The notes under the pieces were generated by a model that worked only from the letters and a program-made list of their open reading frames with translations, was not told where the DNA came from and made no database searches. Of a DNA stretch of 64,000 nucleotides, positions 54,088 through 62,414 are shown piece by piece. Source of the stretch: Acidimicrobiales bacterium (GTDB lineage Bacteria > Actinomycetota > Acidimicrobiia > Acidimicrobiales > JADJXE01); the NCBI GenBank assembly GCA_016716005.1, contig JADJXE010000001.1:2307001-2371000 (forward strand), written 5' to 3'. The position numbers and the translations under genes are program-made. Numbering within the stretch: position 1 is the first letter of the stretch; every line of letters begins with the position of its first letter.

Positions 54088-56046
54088 GTGAGCGCCGACG
54101 CCCCCCTCTGGACCCCCTCCCGCCCGCGGGTCGAGGCCGCCCGGCTCAGCTGGTTCCGCGGGCGCGTGGCGGCGCGCACCGGGGCCGAGCTGGCCGACAG
54201 CGTCGCCCTGCACCGGCTGTCGGTCGAGCGGCCCGACGAGTTCTGGGGGGCCGTCTGGGACGAGCTGGGCGTGATCGGCGAGCGCGGCGACGTGGCGGCC
54301 GCCCCGGGCGACGGCAGCTTGCCCGGCGCGTCGTGGTTCCCGGGGGCGCGGGTGAACCTGGCCGAGAACCTGCTCCGGGGGGCGGACGGGCGACCGGGGG
54401 TGCGCTTCGCGCGCGAGGACGGCGTGCGCCGAGCGCTCACGCGGGCGGAGCTGGCGGGCGAGGCCGCGGCCCTGGCGGCCGCCCTGCGGGCCGAGGGCGT
54501 GGGCCCGGGCGACCGGGTCGCAGCCTGGATGCCGAACACGCCGGAGACCCTGGTCACCATGCTGGCGGCCACGTCGATCGGGGCGGTGTTCTCCTCGACG
54601 TCGCCCGACTTCGGCACCGCCGGGGTGCTCGACCGCTTCGGCCAGATCGAGCCGGCGGTGCTGGTCGCCGCCGACGGCTACGTCTACGCCGGCCGCCGCC
54701 ACGACTGCCTGGCGCGCCTCCGCGACATCGCCGCGGGCCTGCCGTCGGCCCGGCGGGTCGTGGTGGTGGGCGAGCTCGACCCCGCGCCCACCCTGCAGGG
54801 CGTGCAGGGCGCGGTGGCCTGGGAGGCGTTCGTGGCCCCCCACCGGGGGGCGCGGCCACGGTACGAGCGGCTCCCCTTCGACCACCCCGGGTTCATCCTG
54901 TACTCGTCCGGGACCACCGGTGCACCGAAGTGCATCGTGCACCGGGCCGCCGGCCTGCTCGTGAAGCACCTCACCGAGCACCAGCTGCACTGCGACATCG
55001 GTCCCGGTGACCGGGCCTTCTACTTCACGACGTGCGGCTGGATGATGTGGAACTGGCTGATGTCGGGGTTGGCCTCCGAGGCCGAGCTGCTCCTCTACGA
55101 CGGTTCGCCCTTCCACCCGCACCCGGCGATCCTGTGGGACCTCGCCGACGAGTGCGACCTCACCTTCTTCGGCACGTCCGCCAAGTTCCTCGACGCCAGC
55201 CGCAAGGCCGGCGTCGCCCCCCGCGAGAGCCACCGCCTGGCGTCGCTCCGCACCATCGCCTCCACCGGCTCGCCCCTGGTTCCCGAGGGCTTCGCCTACG
55301 TGTACGACCGGGTGAAGGCCGACGTGCACCTCGCCTCGATCTCGGGTGGCACCGACCTGTGCGGCTGCTTCGTGGCCGGCGACCCGACCCGCCCGGTGTT
55401 CGCGGGCGAGATCCAGGGGCCGGGGCTCGGCATGGCGGTGGACGTGTGGGACGTCGAGGGCCGGCCGGTGACCGGCACGGCCGGTGAGCTGGTCTGCACC
55501 CGGCCGTTCCCCACGACCCCGCTCGGCTTCTGGGGCGACGACGACGGCAGCCGCTACCGAGCCGCGTACTTCGAGCGGTTCCCCGGGGTGTGGGCCCACG
55601 GCGACTTCGCCTCGTGGACCGAGCACGGCGGGATGGTCATCCACGGGCGCTCGGACGCCACCCTCAACGCCGGGGGCGTGCGCATCGGCACCGCCGAGCT
55701 CTACCGAGCCGTCGAGTCGATGGACGAGGTGGTGGAGGCCCTCGCCATCGGCCAGCCCTGGGACGACGACACCCGCATCGTGCTGTTCGTCGTGGCCGCA
55801 CCCGGCGTCGAGCTCGACGACGGGCTCCGCGAGCGGATCCGGGCGCGCATCCGCGACCGCTGCTCGCCCCGCCACGTGCCGTCCCGCGTGGTGGCCGTGG
55901 CCGAGCTGCCCCGCACCCGCAGCGGCAAGCTGGTCGAGCTGGCGGTGGCCGACGTTGTGGCCGGACGGCCCGTCCGCAACCGGGAGGCCCTGGCCAACCC
56001 CGACGCCCTCGACGCCTTCCGCGACGTCCCCGAGCTGGCGACCTGA
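54088..56046 (+). CDS. aacS: Acetoacetyl-CoA synthetase
   Basis: ANL-family ligase that activates acetoacetate, 652 residues. WFRGRVAARTG and GASWFPGARVNLAENLLRG are typical of the acetoacetate-CoA ligase N-terminus. The AMP loop is ILYSSGTTGAPKCIVHRAAG. FYFTTCGWMMWNWLMSGLAS, SGGTDLCGCFVAGDP and GDFASWTEHGGMVIHGRSDA follow, and the catalytic Lys lies in RTRSGKLVELAV. The GTG start is at 54088. It is coupled to the following gene by TGATG. Use of ketone bodies or of leucine-derived acetoacetate is the normal role. Confidence 0.92.
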   Translation: MSADAPLWTPSRPRVEAARLSWFRGRVAARTGAELADSVALHRLSVERPDEFWGAVWDELGVIGERGDVAAAPGDGSLPGASWFPGARVNLAENLLRGADGRPGVRFAREDGVRRALTRAELAGEAAALAAALRAEGVGPGDRVAAWMPNTPETLVTMLAATSIGAVFSSTSPDFGTAGVLDRFGQIEPAVLVAADGYVYAGRRHDCLARLRDIAAGLPSARRVVVVGELDPAPTLQGVQGAVAWEAFVAPHRGARPRYERLPFDHPGFILYSSGTTGAPKCIVHRAAGLLVKHLTEHQLHCDIGPGDRAFYFTTCGWMMWNWLMSGLASEAELLLYDGSPFHPHPAILWDLADECDLTFFGTSAKFLDASRKAGVAPRESHRLASLRTIASTGSPLVPEGFAYVYDRVKADVHLASISGGTDLCGCFVAGDPTRPVFAGEIQGPGLGMAVDVWDVEGRPVTGTAGELVCTRPFPTTPLGFWGDDDGSRYRAAYFERFPGVWAHGDFASWTEHGGMVIHGRSDATLNAGGVRIGTAELYRAVESMDEVVEALAIGQPWDDDTRIVLFVVAAPGVELDDGLRERIRARIRDRCSPRHVPSRVVAVAELPRTRSGKLVELAVADVVAGRPVRNREALANPDALDAFRDVPELAT

Positions 56047-57026
56047 TGGCCGGCGACACGGCCGGGACGGCCGACCCCGCAGCCGACTGGGACGACCTCG
56101 AGCGCCGGCTGGCCGGGGTGGTCGCGGCCATGGCCGCGGGCGAGCGGGTGCTGCTGCTCACGGTCGACGCCCCCTACTTCCTCGGCCTCACGGCCGCGGC
56201 CGACGGCGGGGTGTGCGCCGAGGCGGTCAGCAACCAGCAGCTGCATCCGCGCCGGTGGCTCTCCCCTCGGGCCCTCGAGCGCCTCGACGAGCTGGGGTGG
56301 ACGCCGCCGTCGCTCACGCCCGACGAGGTCGACGAGCCGGGCCACGATCCGGCCGCCTCCCAGTACCACCGGCGGGCGTGGGCCGCCCCGGTGCCGCCCT
56401 CCGAGGTGGCCGCAGTGGTCGCGGCCACCCTGCGGGACGTCTTCGGGGTGACAGCGCCGGCCGGCCTGGCCTACGCCGCCTCGGCCGACGACGGGCGCGA
56501 CCGGGCCCTCCCGGCGCTCGGGCTCGTCGCCTACCGGGCCGACGAGGGCCCGGAGGTGGAGGTGTTCGCCGGCCTGACGCCCGACGAGCTCCGGCGCCAC
56601 GTGATCGACACGGTCGGCACCGTCACCGAGTCGGGCGCCGCGCAGGTCGACGCCGACGGGGACATCCCGCTGCGCAACGGCACCGCCGTCACGTTCGTCC
56701 GGGTGCTCGAGGACCCGCTGCGGGTGCGGCTCTTCAGCCCGCTGCTCACCGACGTCCCCTCCGCGACGGCCGCGCTCGAGGCCGTGAACGACTGGAACCG
56801 GCGCCTGCCCTTCGGGTTCCTGCTGGTGGCCGACACCCAGATCCTGCTCGTCGCCGACCTCGTGGGCGACCCGTTCGTGCCCTCCCAGCTGCTCGAGGCC
56901 CTGATGGTGATCACCGAGCTGGCCGACGTGCTCGACGAACAGCTCCAGGAGCTGCTCGGCGGCCGCCTGTTCCTCGTGCACGACGAGCCCAAGCCGCGTT
57001 GGGAGCCCACCCCCGGCTACCTGTGA
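56046..57026 (+). CDS. YbjN/TY-Chap-like protein of unknown function
   Basis: A 326-residue soluble protein. The first half (WDDLERRLAGVVAAMAAGER, AVSNQQLHPRRWLSPRALER) resembles an actinobacterial TY-Chap N-terminal region. The second half (VRVLEDPLRVRLFSPLLTDV, AALEAVNDWNRRLPFGFLLV, QILLVADLVGDPFVPSQLLE) has the YbjN / type III chaperone-like pattern. YbjN-type folds bind peptides, so an adaptor role is possible, but no partner is known. It starts on the TGATG overlap with the acetoacetyl-CoA synthetase. Confidence 0.65.
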   Translation: MAGDTAGTADPAADWDDLERRLAGVVAAMAAGERVLLLTVDAPYFLGLTAAADGGVCAEAVSNQQLHPRRWLSPRALERLDELGWTPPSLTPDEVDEPGHDPAASQYHRRAWAAPVPPSEVAAVVAATLRDVFGVTAPAGLAYAASADDGRDRALPALGLVAYRADEGPEVEVFAGLTPDELRRHVIDTVGTVTESGAAQVDADGDIPLRNGTAVTFVRVLEDPLRVRLFSPLLTDVPSATAALEAVNDWNRRLPFGFLLVADTQILLVADLVGDPFVPSQLLEALMVITELADVLDEQLQELLGGRLFLVHDEPKPRWEPTPGYL

Positions 57027-57067
57027 GCGGCGGCGGGCACGAGTGGGCCGTGCCCCCGGCCCGCTCG

Positions 57068-57093
57068 TATGCTCAACGATGTGCGCAAGCATG
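57068..57093 (+). promoter_or_regulatory. Candidate -10 and operator of the ArsR-led operon
   Basis: TATGCT at 57068-57073 fits a -10, with the in-frame GTG 57081 seven bases downstream. ATGCT (57069-57073) and AGCAT (57088-57092) form a short inverted repeat with a 14-bp gap around this start. The arms are only 5 bp, so the operator is tentative. Confidence 0.3.
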
Positions 57094-57434
57094 CAGTCTT
57101 CATGCTCGACGGCGAGCAGGTCGACGACGCCGCCCTGGTGTTCCGCCTGCTCGGCGAGCCCACCCGGTTGCGCATCGTGTGGGCGCTGCGGCGCGCCCCG
57201 GCGTCGGTGGGCGAGCTGGCCGAAGCGGCCGGCGCCCAGCTGGCGGCCACCTCCCAGCACCTGGCCAAGCTGCGGATGGCCGGTCTGGTGCGGGCGCACC
57301 GGCAGGGCACCCGGGTGATCTACGAACTCGAGAGCGACCACGTGGGCGAGCTGCTGGAGCAGGCCCTCTCGCACCTCGCCCACCGGGAGCCGACGGCCGG
57401 CCGGGCCGGGGGCTCGGGAGGCGAGGGCCGGTGA
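57069..57434 (+). CDS. ArsR/SmtB-family metal-responsive repressor
   Basis: Winged-helix repressor of 121 residues: ALVFRLLGEPTRLRIVWALR, SVGELAEAAGAQLAATSQHL, AKLRMAGLVRAHRQGTRVIY. The last helix reads DHVGELLEQALSHLAHRE, with His-(10)-His-(2)-His spacing as in the alpha-5 zinc/cobalt site of SmtB and CzrA. The usual Asp two residues before the first His is shifted by one. ATG 57069 or GTG 57081 may be the start; TATGCT (57068-57073) would be a -10 for a leaderless mRNA from the GTG. The stop overlaps the next gene (GTGA), so this regulator leads a run of metabolic genes. Confidence 0.8.
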   Translation: MLNDVRKHAVFMLDGEQVDDAALVFRLLGEPTRLRIVWALRRAPASVGELAEAAGAQLAATSQHLAKLRMAGLVRAHRQGTRVIYELESDHVGELLEQALSHLAHREPTAGRAGGSGGEGR

Positions 57435-59044
57435 GCACGCTCGACCTCGACGTCGGCGTCGAGCTGGGCCCCGGCCCCGGCCCCGGCCCCTTCCCCGGCC
57501 CCGGCTCCCCGGTCGACGCCCTCGCCGGTGCCCGGGTCGTGCGCTGGGCCCGCCCCGAGTTGGCCGACGACCGCACCGTGGCTGCGGTGGAGCAGGCCGT
57601 GCGGCGGGGGGCGCGCGTGCTCGCGGGGCCGGCGCCCCCGGGGTCGCCGGCCGCGGCCCTGCTCGGCACCGCCGCGGGCGAGGTGCTGCCCGACACCGAG
57701 TGGTTCGTCACCCTCGGCGCCCACCCCGCCGCCGCCAGGCTCCCGCTCGAGCCCAGGGTCACCGCGGTCCTGTCGACCCTGACGGTGCATGCGCCGGAGG
57801 CGACGGTGGTGGCCACCACCAGCGTCCGGTTCGCCCACCGCCCCACCGTCGTCGAGCGGCCGCTCGGGGCCGGCGCGGTGGTGACGTGCGGCTACGGCCC
57901 GCTCGAGCGCGCCCTCGCCGACCCCGATCTCGGTCGCCTGCTGCGCCGACTCCTGCGGCCGCCGCGGCCGCCCCGGGCACCCCTCGGCGTGGGCATCGTG
58001 GGCTACGGGCCCTACGGCGGGATGGGGCTGGTGCACGGCCTGGCCGTCCGCGACACCGACGGACTCGACCTGGTGGCCGTGTGCGACGCCAGCGACGAGC
58101 GGCGCAAGGCGGCCGAGGCCGAGCTGCCGGGCGTGCGCACCACCGCGGACGCGTCCGAGCTGGCGGCCGACGTCGACGCCGACGTCGTGATCGTGGCCAC
58201 GCCGCCGGTGAGCCACGCGTCGATCGCCCTCGACCTGCTGCGCGCCGGCAAGCACGTGGTGCTCGAGAAGCCGATGTGCCTCCGCCTGGACGACGCCGAC
58301 CGGCTGCTGGCCGAGGCCGCCGCGGCCGGCAGGATGCTCACCGTCCACCAGTCCCGCCGGTGGGACACCGACTTCCTGGCGCTGCGCCGGGCCGTCGAGA
58401 GGGGCTCGCTCGGCCAGGTGTTCAACATCGAGACCTTCGTCGGCGGGTTCGAGCACCCCTGCCGGGCCTGGCACTCCGAGGCCTCCGTGTCGGGTGGGGC
58501 GGTCTACGACTGGGGCTCCCACCACGTCGACTGGATCCTGCTGCTGCACGGCGGGCGACCCGCCCGCGTGTGGTGCACCGGCCACAAGCGGGTGTGGCAC
58601 GACGTCTCCAACCTCGACCAGGTGACCGTTCGGCTGCAGTGGCCCGACGGCCGCGAGGCCACGTTCGTGCAGAGCGACGTCGCCGCCGTGCGCCGCCCCA
58701 AGTTCTACGTGCAGGGAACCGAGGGGACCCTGGAGGGCCACTACCGGCCGTTGCGGTTCGAGCGCCTGGAACCGGGCCGGGGCTACGTCGACGAGCGGCC
58801 GCACCACGCCGAGGCACCGGTGGAGCTGCGCCTGGTGCGCCACGAGGCGGGCTACGGGCTCGTCGAGCAGTGGCTCCCACCCGTGGCGCATCCGGGCCCC
58901 GCGTTCCATCGGAACCTCGCCGACCACCTGCTGCTGGGCGAGCCCCTCGCCGTGGCGCCCTCGGAGGCCAGGGACGTCGTCGCCGTGCTCCAGGCCGCCC
59001 AGCGATCCTCCGACGAGGGCGGTCGCGCCGTCGAGCCGGGCTGA
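57431..59044 (+). CDS. Gfo/Idh/MocA oxidoreductase with N-terminal ThuA-like domain
   Basis: A fusion of 537 residues. After a low-complexity GPGPGPGPFPGPG run, residues about 30-178 look like a ThuA/class-I amidotransferase-like domain (VEQAVRRGARVLAGPAPPG, RPTVVERPLGAGAVVTCGYG). Residues about 180-530 are a Gfo/Idh/MocA dehydrogenase: LGVGIVGYGPYGGMGLVHGL (NAD binding), VIVATPPVSHASIALDLLRA, GKHVVLEKPMCL with the conserved EKP, and GGAVYDWGSHHVDWIL in the substrate half. GTG 57431 overlaps the arsR stop. ThuA and Gfo/Idh proteins often occur as neighbours in sugar utilisation; here they are one polypeptide. Sugar or inositol-like substrate, identity unknown. Confidence 0.8.
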   Translation: MSTLDLDVGVELGPGPGPGPFPGPGSPVDALAGARVVRWARPELADDRTVAAVEQAVRRGARVLAGPAPPGSPAAALLGTAAGEVLPDTEWFVTLGAHPAAARLPLEPRVTAVLSTLTVHAPEATVVATTSVRFAHRPTVVERPLGAGAVVTCGYGPLERALADPDLGRLLRRLLRPPRPPRAPLGVGIVGYGPYGGMGLVHGLAVRDTDGLDLVAVCDASDERRKAAEAELPGVRTTADASELAADVDADVVIVATPPVSHASIALDLLRAGKHVVLEKPMCLRLDDADRLLAEAAAAGRMLTVHQSRRWDTDFLALRRAVERGSLGQVFNIETFVGGFEHPCRAWHSEASVSGGAVYDWGSHHVDWILLLHGGRPARVWCTGHKRVWHDVSNLDQVTVRLQWPDGREATFVQSDVAAVRRPKFYVQGTEGTLEGHYRPLRFERLEPGRGYVDERPHHAEAPVELRLVRHEAGYGLVEQWLPPVAHPGPAFHRNLADHLLLGEPLAVAPSEARDVVAVLQAAQRSSDEGGRAVEPG

Positions 59045-59054
59045 CGGGCGCACG

Positions 59055-59984
59055 GTGGCACGGCTCGAACCCGTCGGCATCGGGGTGCTGGGGGCCCGGT
59101 CGTCCGTCGCCAGCCGGGCCGTCCTGCCGGCGATCCACGACAGCGACCGCTGCCGGCTGGTGGCGGCCGGGTCGCGGGCAGGTCCCACGTCGTACGACGA
59201 CGTCCTGGCCGACCCGGCCGTGGAGGCGGTCTACCTGGCCCTTCCCAACGGGCTGCACCGGCCGTGGGCCGAGCGAGCCGCCGGCGCCGGCAAGCACGTG
59301 CTGTGCGAGAAGCCGCTGGCGCCCACGGCTGCCGATGCCGAGACGATGGCCGCGGCGTGCCGGGTCGCGGGGGTGCTGCTGGCCGAGGCCTACATGACCC
59401 CCTTCCACCCCAGGGCCGCCAGGTTGGTGCAGCTGGCCCGCGACGGCGACCTCGGGCGGATCACCGCGGCGCGGGGCAGCTTCACGTTCCCGATCGGCAC
59501 CGGCGACGGCTACCGGTGGGACCCGGCCCAGGGCGGCGGCGCGCTGCTCGACGTGGGCGTCTACTGCCTGGCCCCGATCCTCGAGGTGATCGACCGCCCA
59601 CCGGTCGCGGTCGCGGCGAGCGCCGACCGGACGTCGGCGGGGGTCGACCGCACCTTCTCGGCCTGGCTCGACTTCGGCGGGGGGGCCACGGCCACGGTGC
59701 TGTGCTCGTTCGACCTGCCCGAGCGGCAGCTGCTCGAGCTCGTCGGGAGCGAGGCCAGCCTCGCTCCCGACCGGGCCTTCACCCCCGGACCGGGTGAGGA
59801 CCGGCTCTGGCTCCGCCGCCGGGACGGGGGCATCACCGAGCTGGTCACGGGCGGGGCAGACCCCTACCGGGGCATGGTCGACGCCTTCGCGGCGGCCGTG
59901 CGGGGCGAGGTCGCGTGGCCCCGGCCGGTCGAACGCTCGATCGAGCTGCTGGCGCTGCTCGATCGCCTGCGGGACGCGGCGTGA
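59055..59984 (+). CDS. Gfo/Idh/MocA-family oxidoreductase
   Basis: NAD(P)-dependent dehydrogenase of 309 residues. GIGVLGARSSVASRAVLPAI begins the Rossmann fold. VEAVYLALPNGLHRPWAERA is next, then GKHVLCEKPLAPTAADAETM with the EKP motif and LLAEAYMTPFHPRAARLVQL. WDPAQGGGALLDVGVYCLAP carries the usual catalytic-region glycine and aspartate. It lies 10 bp after the ThuA-fused paralogue and overlaps the next gene by GTGA. Two dehydrogenases of one family in tandem suggest successive or reversible oxidation of a sugar or cyclitol. Confidence 0.88.
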   Translation: MARLEPVGIGVLGARSSVASRAVLPAIHDSDRCRLVAAGSRAGPTSYDDVLADPAVEAVYLALPNGLHRPWAERAAGAGKHVLCEKPLAPTAADAETMAAACRVAGVLLAEAYMTPFHPRAARLVQLARDGDLGRITAARGSFTFPIGTGDGYRWDPAQGGGALLDVGVYCLAPILEVIDRPPVAVAASADRTSAGVDRTFSAWLDFGGGATATVLCSFDLPERQLLELVGSEASLAPDRAFTPGPGEDRLWLRRRDGGITELVTGGADPYRGMVDAFAAAVRGEVAWPRPVERSIELLALLDRLRDAA

Positions 59985-60859
59985 GCGTCACCGCCTCGTC
60001 GGTCGACGTGGCCGTGGCTCCCGGGATCGGGCTGCGCGTGCTCCGCTGGTCGCCGAGCGAACCCGCGGCGTGGCCGTCGTTCGTGCTGGTGCACGGCCTG
60101 GCCTCGAACGCCCGCCTGTGGGACGGCGTGGCCGAGCGGCTCGCCGCGGCCGGCCACGACGTGGCGGCGGTCGACCTTCGGGGTCACGGCCGGTCCTCGA
60201 AGCCCGACGGCGGGTACGACCTGGCCACGGTGGTCGACGACCTGGCTGCCCTGCTCCGAACCGGCTGGTGGGGCCGCCCGTTCGTGGCCGGGCAGTCGTG
60301 GGGAGGCAACGTCGTGCTCGAGCTGGCCTGGCGCCACCGCGACCTGGTGGCCGGCGTCGCCTGCGTCGACGGTGGCACGATCGACCTGCAGCGGCGGTTC
60401 GCCACGTGGGACGAGTGCGCGCTCACCCTGGCCCCACCCACGATCGAGGGCACGCCCGTGACGGTGCTCGAGGGCTGGATCAGGGACGCCCACCCGGACT
60501 GGCCGGAGAGCGGCATCCAGGGGGCGCTCGCCTGCTTCGAGGTGCGCCGCGACGGCACGGTCGCCCCGTGGCTCACCTTCGAGCGGCACCTGCAGGTGCT
60601 CCACGGCCTCTGGGGCCACCGGCCCCAGGAGCGTGTCGCCGAGGTCCAGGTGCCGGTGCTGCTGCTGCCGGCCGACACCGGTGATCCGGCCTCGACCGAC
60701 GACAAGCGCCGGTCGGTCGAGGCCGCGGCCTCGGCCCTGCCCAGGGGGCGCGTCCACTGGTTCTCGCCGGCCGACCACGACGTGCACGCGCAGTACCCCG
60801 CCGAGGTCGCCGAGGTGTTGCGGGCCGCGGCCACCGACCCCGCCTTCGTCGGGCGCTGA
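59981..60859 (+). CDS. Alpha/beta hydrolase
   Basis: Alpha/beta-hydrolase-fold enzyme of 292 residues. The oxyanion region is SFVLVHGLASNARLWDGVAE, the strand AAVDLRGHGRSSKPDGGYDL, the nucleophile elbow VAGQSWGGNVVLEL and the likely histidine in PADHDVHAQYP. The GTG start overlaps the preceding stop (GTGA), and the next gene begins 10 bp after its own stop. In this operon a lactonase or esterase acting with the two dehydrogenases is a reasonable guess; sequence alone does not fix it. Confidence 0.85.
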   Translation: MSVTASSVDVAVAPGIGLRVLRWSPSEPAAWPSFVLVHGLASNARLWDGVAERLAAAGHDVAAVDLRGHGRSSKPDGGYDLATVVDDLAALLRTGWWGRPFVAGQSWGGNVVLELAWRHRDLVAGVACVDGGTIDLQRRFATWDECALTLAPPTIEGTPVTVLEGWIRDAHPDWPESGIQGALACFEVRRDGTVAPWLTFERHLQVLHGLWGHRPQERVAEVQVPVLLLPADTGDPASTDDKRRSVEAAASALPRGRVHWFSPADHDVHAQYPAEVAEVLRAAATDPAFVGR

Positions 60860-60869
60860 CACCGAGCCC

Positions 60870-62159
60870 ATGGCCCTCCCCCGCCTCCTCACGATCATGG
60901 GCTCCGGCGAGACGGCGCCCACGATGGTCAAGGTGCACCGGGGCGTGCTGGACCGGCTCGGTCCCGACCCGGTGCCGGCGCTCGTGCTCGACACCCCCTT
61001 CGGCTTCCAGGAGAACGCGGACGACCTGTCGGCCCGTGCCGTCGACTACTTCCGTGACAGCGTCGGGCGCGACCTCGGCGTGGCCGGGCTCCGCCGCACC
61101 GAGGGCGCCGACACCGTCGTCGTGGAGGCCGCGCTCGCCCGGGTGCGCGCCGCCCGCTTCGTGTTCGCCGGCCCGGGCAGCCCCAGCTACGCCCTCCGCC
61201 AGTGGGCGGGCACGCCCCTGCCCGGGCTGCTGGCCGACAAGCTCGCCCACGGCGGGGCCGTCACCTTCGCCAGCGCCGCCGCCCTCACCCTCGGGCTCCG
61301 CACCGTCCCGGTGTACGAGATCTACAAGGTGGGTGCCGACCCGTTCTGGCTCGACGGCCTCGACCTGCTCACCGCCATCGAGCTCCCGGTGGCGGTGATC
61401 CCGCACTACGACAACGCCGAGGGCGGCCACCACGACACCCGGTTCTGCTACCTGGGGGAGACACGGCTGGCCGTCATGGAGACGATGCTGCCGGCCGGCG
61501 CCTTCGTGCTCGGGGTCGACGAGCACACCGGGGTGGTGCTCGACCTCGACGAGGACACGGCCACGGTGGTGGGGCTCGGCCGGCTCACCCTGCGCCGCCA
61601 GGGCCGTTCGGTGGAGATCCCGAGCGGTGAGACGGTGCCCATCGACCTCCTCCGGCGCGCCGGCGAGGGCCGCTCGGCGCGGGTGGCGGGTGAAGCGGCC
61701 GGGCCGCCCGAGGTCGGCGGGCGCGGCGCCGACGTCGCGCCCGTCGAGGCCGCGGTGCCGCCGGCGTCGTTGGCCGGGGAGGCCCGCCGGCTCGAGGAGG
61801 CGTTCGAGGCCGCGCTGGCCGCGCGCGACGCCACCGCCGCCGTGGCCGCGGTGCTCGACCTCGAGCAGGCGATCGTCGACTGGTCGCGCGACACCCTGCA
61901 GAGCGACGAGGCCGACCGCGCCCGGGCTGCGCTCCGCGCCATGGTCGTCCGCCTGGGCGAGGCGGCCCGCTCGGGCCTGCGCGATCCTCGGGAGGTGCTG
62001 GCCCCGGTGGTGGGGGCGGCGCTCGCCCTGCGGGCCGCCGTGCGCGCCGAGCGGCGCTACGACCTGTCCGACCTGCTGCGAGACGGCCTGGCCGAGGCGG
62101 GGATCGAGGTGCGCGACACTGCCGCCGGCGTGGAGTGGGTCCTGGCCGGCGAGCGCTGA
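60870..62159 (+). CDS. Peptidase S51-like domain fused to a CysS-like C-terminal domain
   Basis: A two-domain protein of 429 residues. Residues 1-260 resemble the S51 / cyanophycinase-like amidotransferase fold: LPRLLTIMGSGETAPTMVKV, FVFAGPGSPSYALRQWAGTP, GGAVTFASAAALTLGLRTVP with a probable nucleophile Ser, and AVIPHYDNAEGGHHDTRFCY. Residues about 300-429 look like the helical C-terminal part of cysteinyl-tRNA synthetase: SLAGEARRLEEAFEAALAAR, then ALRAAVRAERRYDLSDLLRD and EAGIEVRDTAAGVEWVL, matching the ADxIRDxLxxxGIxxxDTxxGxxW pattern. No synthetase catalytic domain is present. Function unknown; the fusion hints at a cysteine- or tRNA-related ligand. Confidence 0.75.
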   Translation: MALPRLLTIMGSGETAPTMVKVHRGVLDRLGPDPVPALVLDTPFGFQENADDLSARAVDYFRDSVGRDLGVAGLRRTEGADTVVVEAALARVRAARFVFAGPGSPSYALRQWAGTPLPGLLADKLAHGGAVTFASAAALTLGLRTVPVYEIYKVGADPFWLDGLDLLTAIELPVAVIPHYDNAEGGHHDTRFCYLGETRLAVMETMLPAGAFVLGVDEHTGVVLDLDEDTATVVGLGRLTLRRQGRSVEIPSGETVPIDLLRRAGEGRSARVAGEAAGPPEVGGRGADVAPVEAAVPPASLAGEARRLEEAFEAALAARDATAAVAAVLDLEQAIVDWSRDTLQSDEADRARAALRAMVVRLGEAARSGLRDPREVLAPVVGAALALRAAVRAERRYDLSDLLRDGLAEAGIEVRDTAAGVEWVLAGER

Positions 62160-62207
62160 GCCGGCGGCGAGGGCCTACGATCCGTGGCGCCTACCAGGGG
62201 AGGTCGG

Positions 62208-62402
62208 ATGAAGGTCTACGTCGATCCCGACAGGTGCCAGGGGCACAACCGTTGCTACGCGATCTCACCGGAGCTGTTCGACGTGGACGACTTCGGGACG
62301 GCGTCGGCGAAGAACGACGGCGTGGTGCCGCCCGGGCTCGAGGAGCAGGCCAGGCTGGCCGCCGCGAACTGCCCGGAGTTCGCCATCACGGTCGAGGACT
62401 GA
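62208..62402 (+). CDS. Ferredoxin, [3Fe-4S]-type (P450 partner)
   Basis: Small electron carrier of 64 residues. The cluster ligands are C10, C16 and C55 in DRCQGHNRCYAIS and AANCPEF. His13 takes the place of the second cysteine of a CxxCxxC motif, the CxxHxxC...CP arrangement found in ferredoxins that serve P450s. ATG 62208 follows GGGGAGGTC. The P450 begins 12 bp after its stop, so donor and acceptor are encoded together. Confidence 0.92.
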   Translation: MKVYVDPDRCQGHNRCYAISPELFDVDDFGTASAKNDGVVPPGLEEQARLAAANCPEFAITVED

Positions 62403-62414
62403 GGGGCGGCCGGG

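Noticed and set aside
57460..57500. GGCCCC tandem units as a regulatory repeat
   Set aside because: They are in frame and encode the GP-rich N-terminus of the fusion protein; only noted as slippage-prone.
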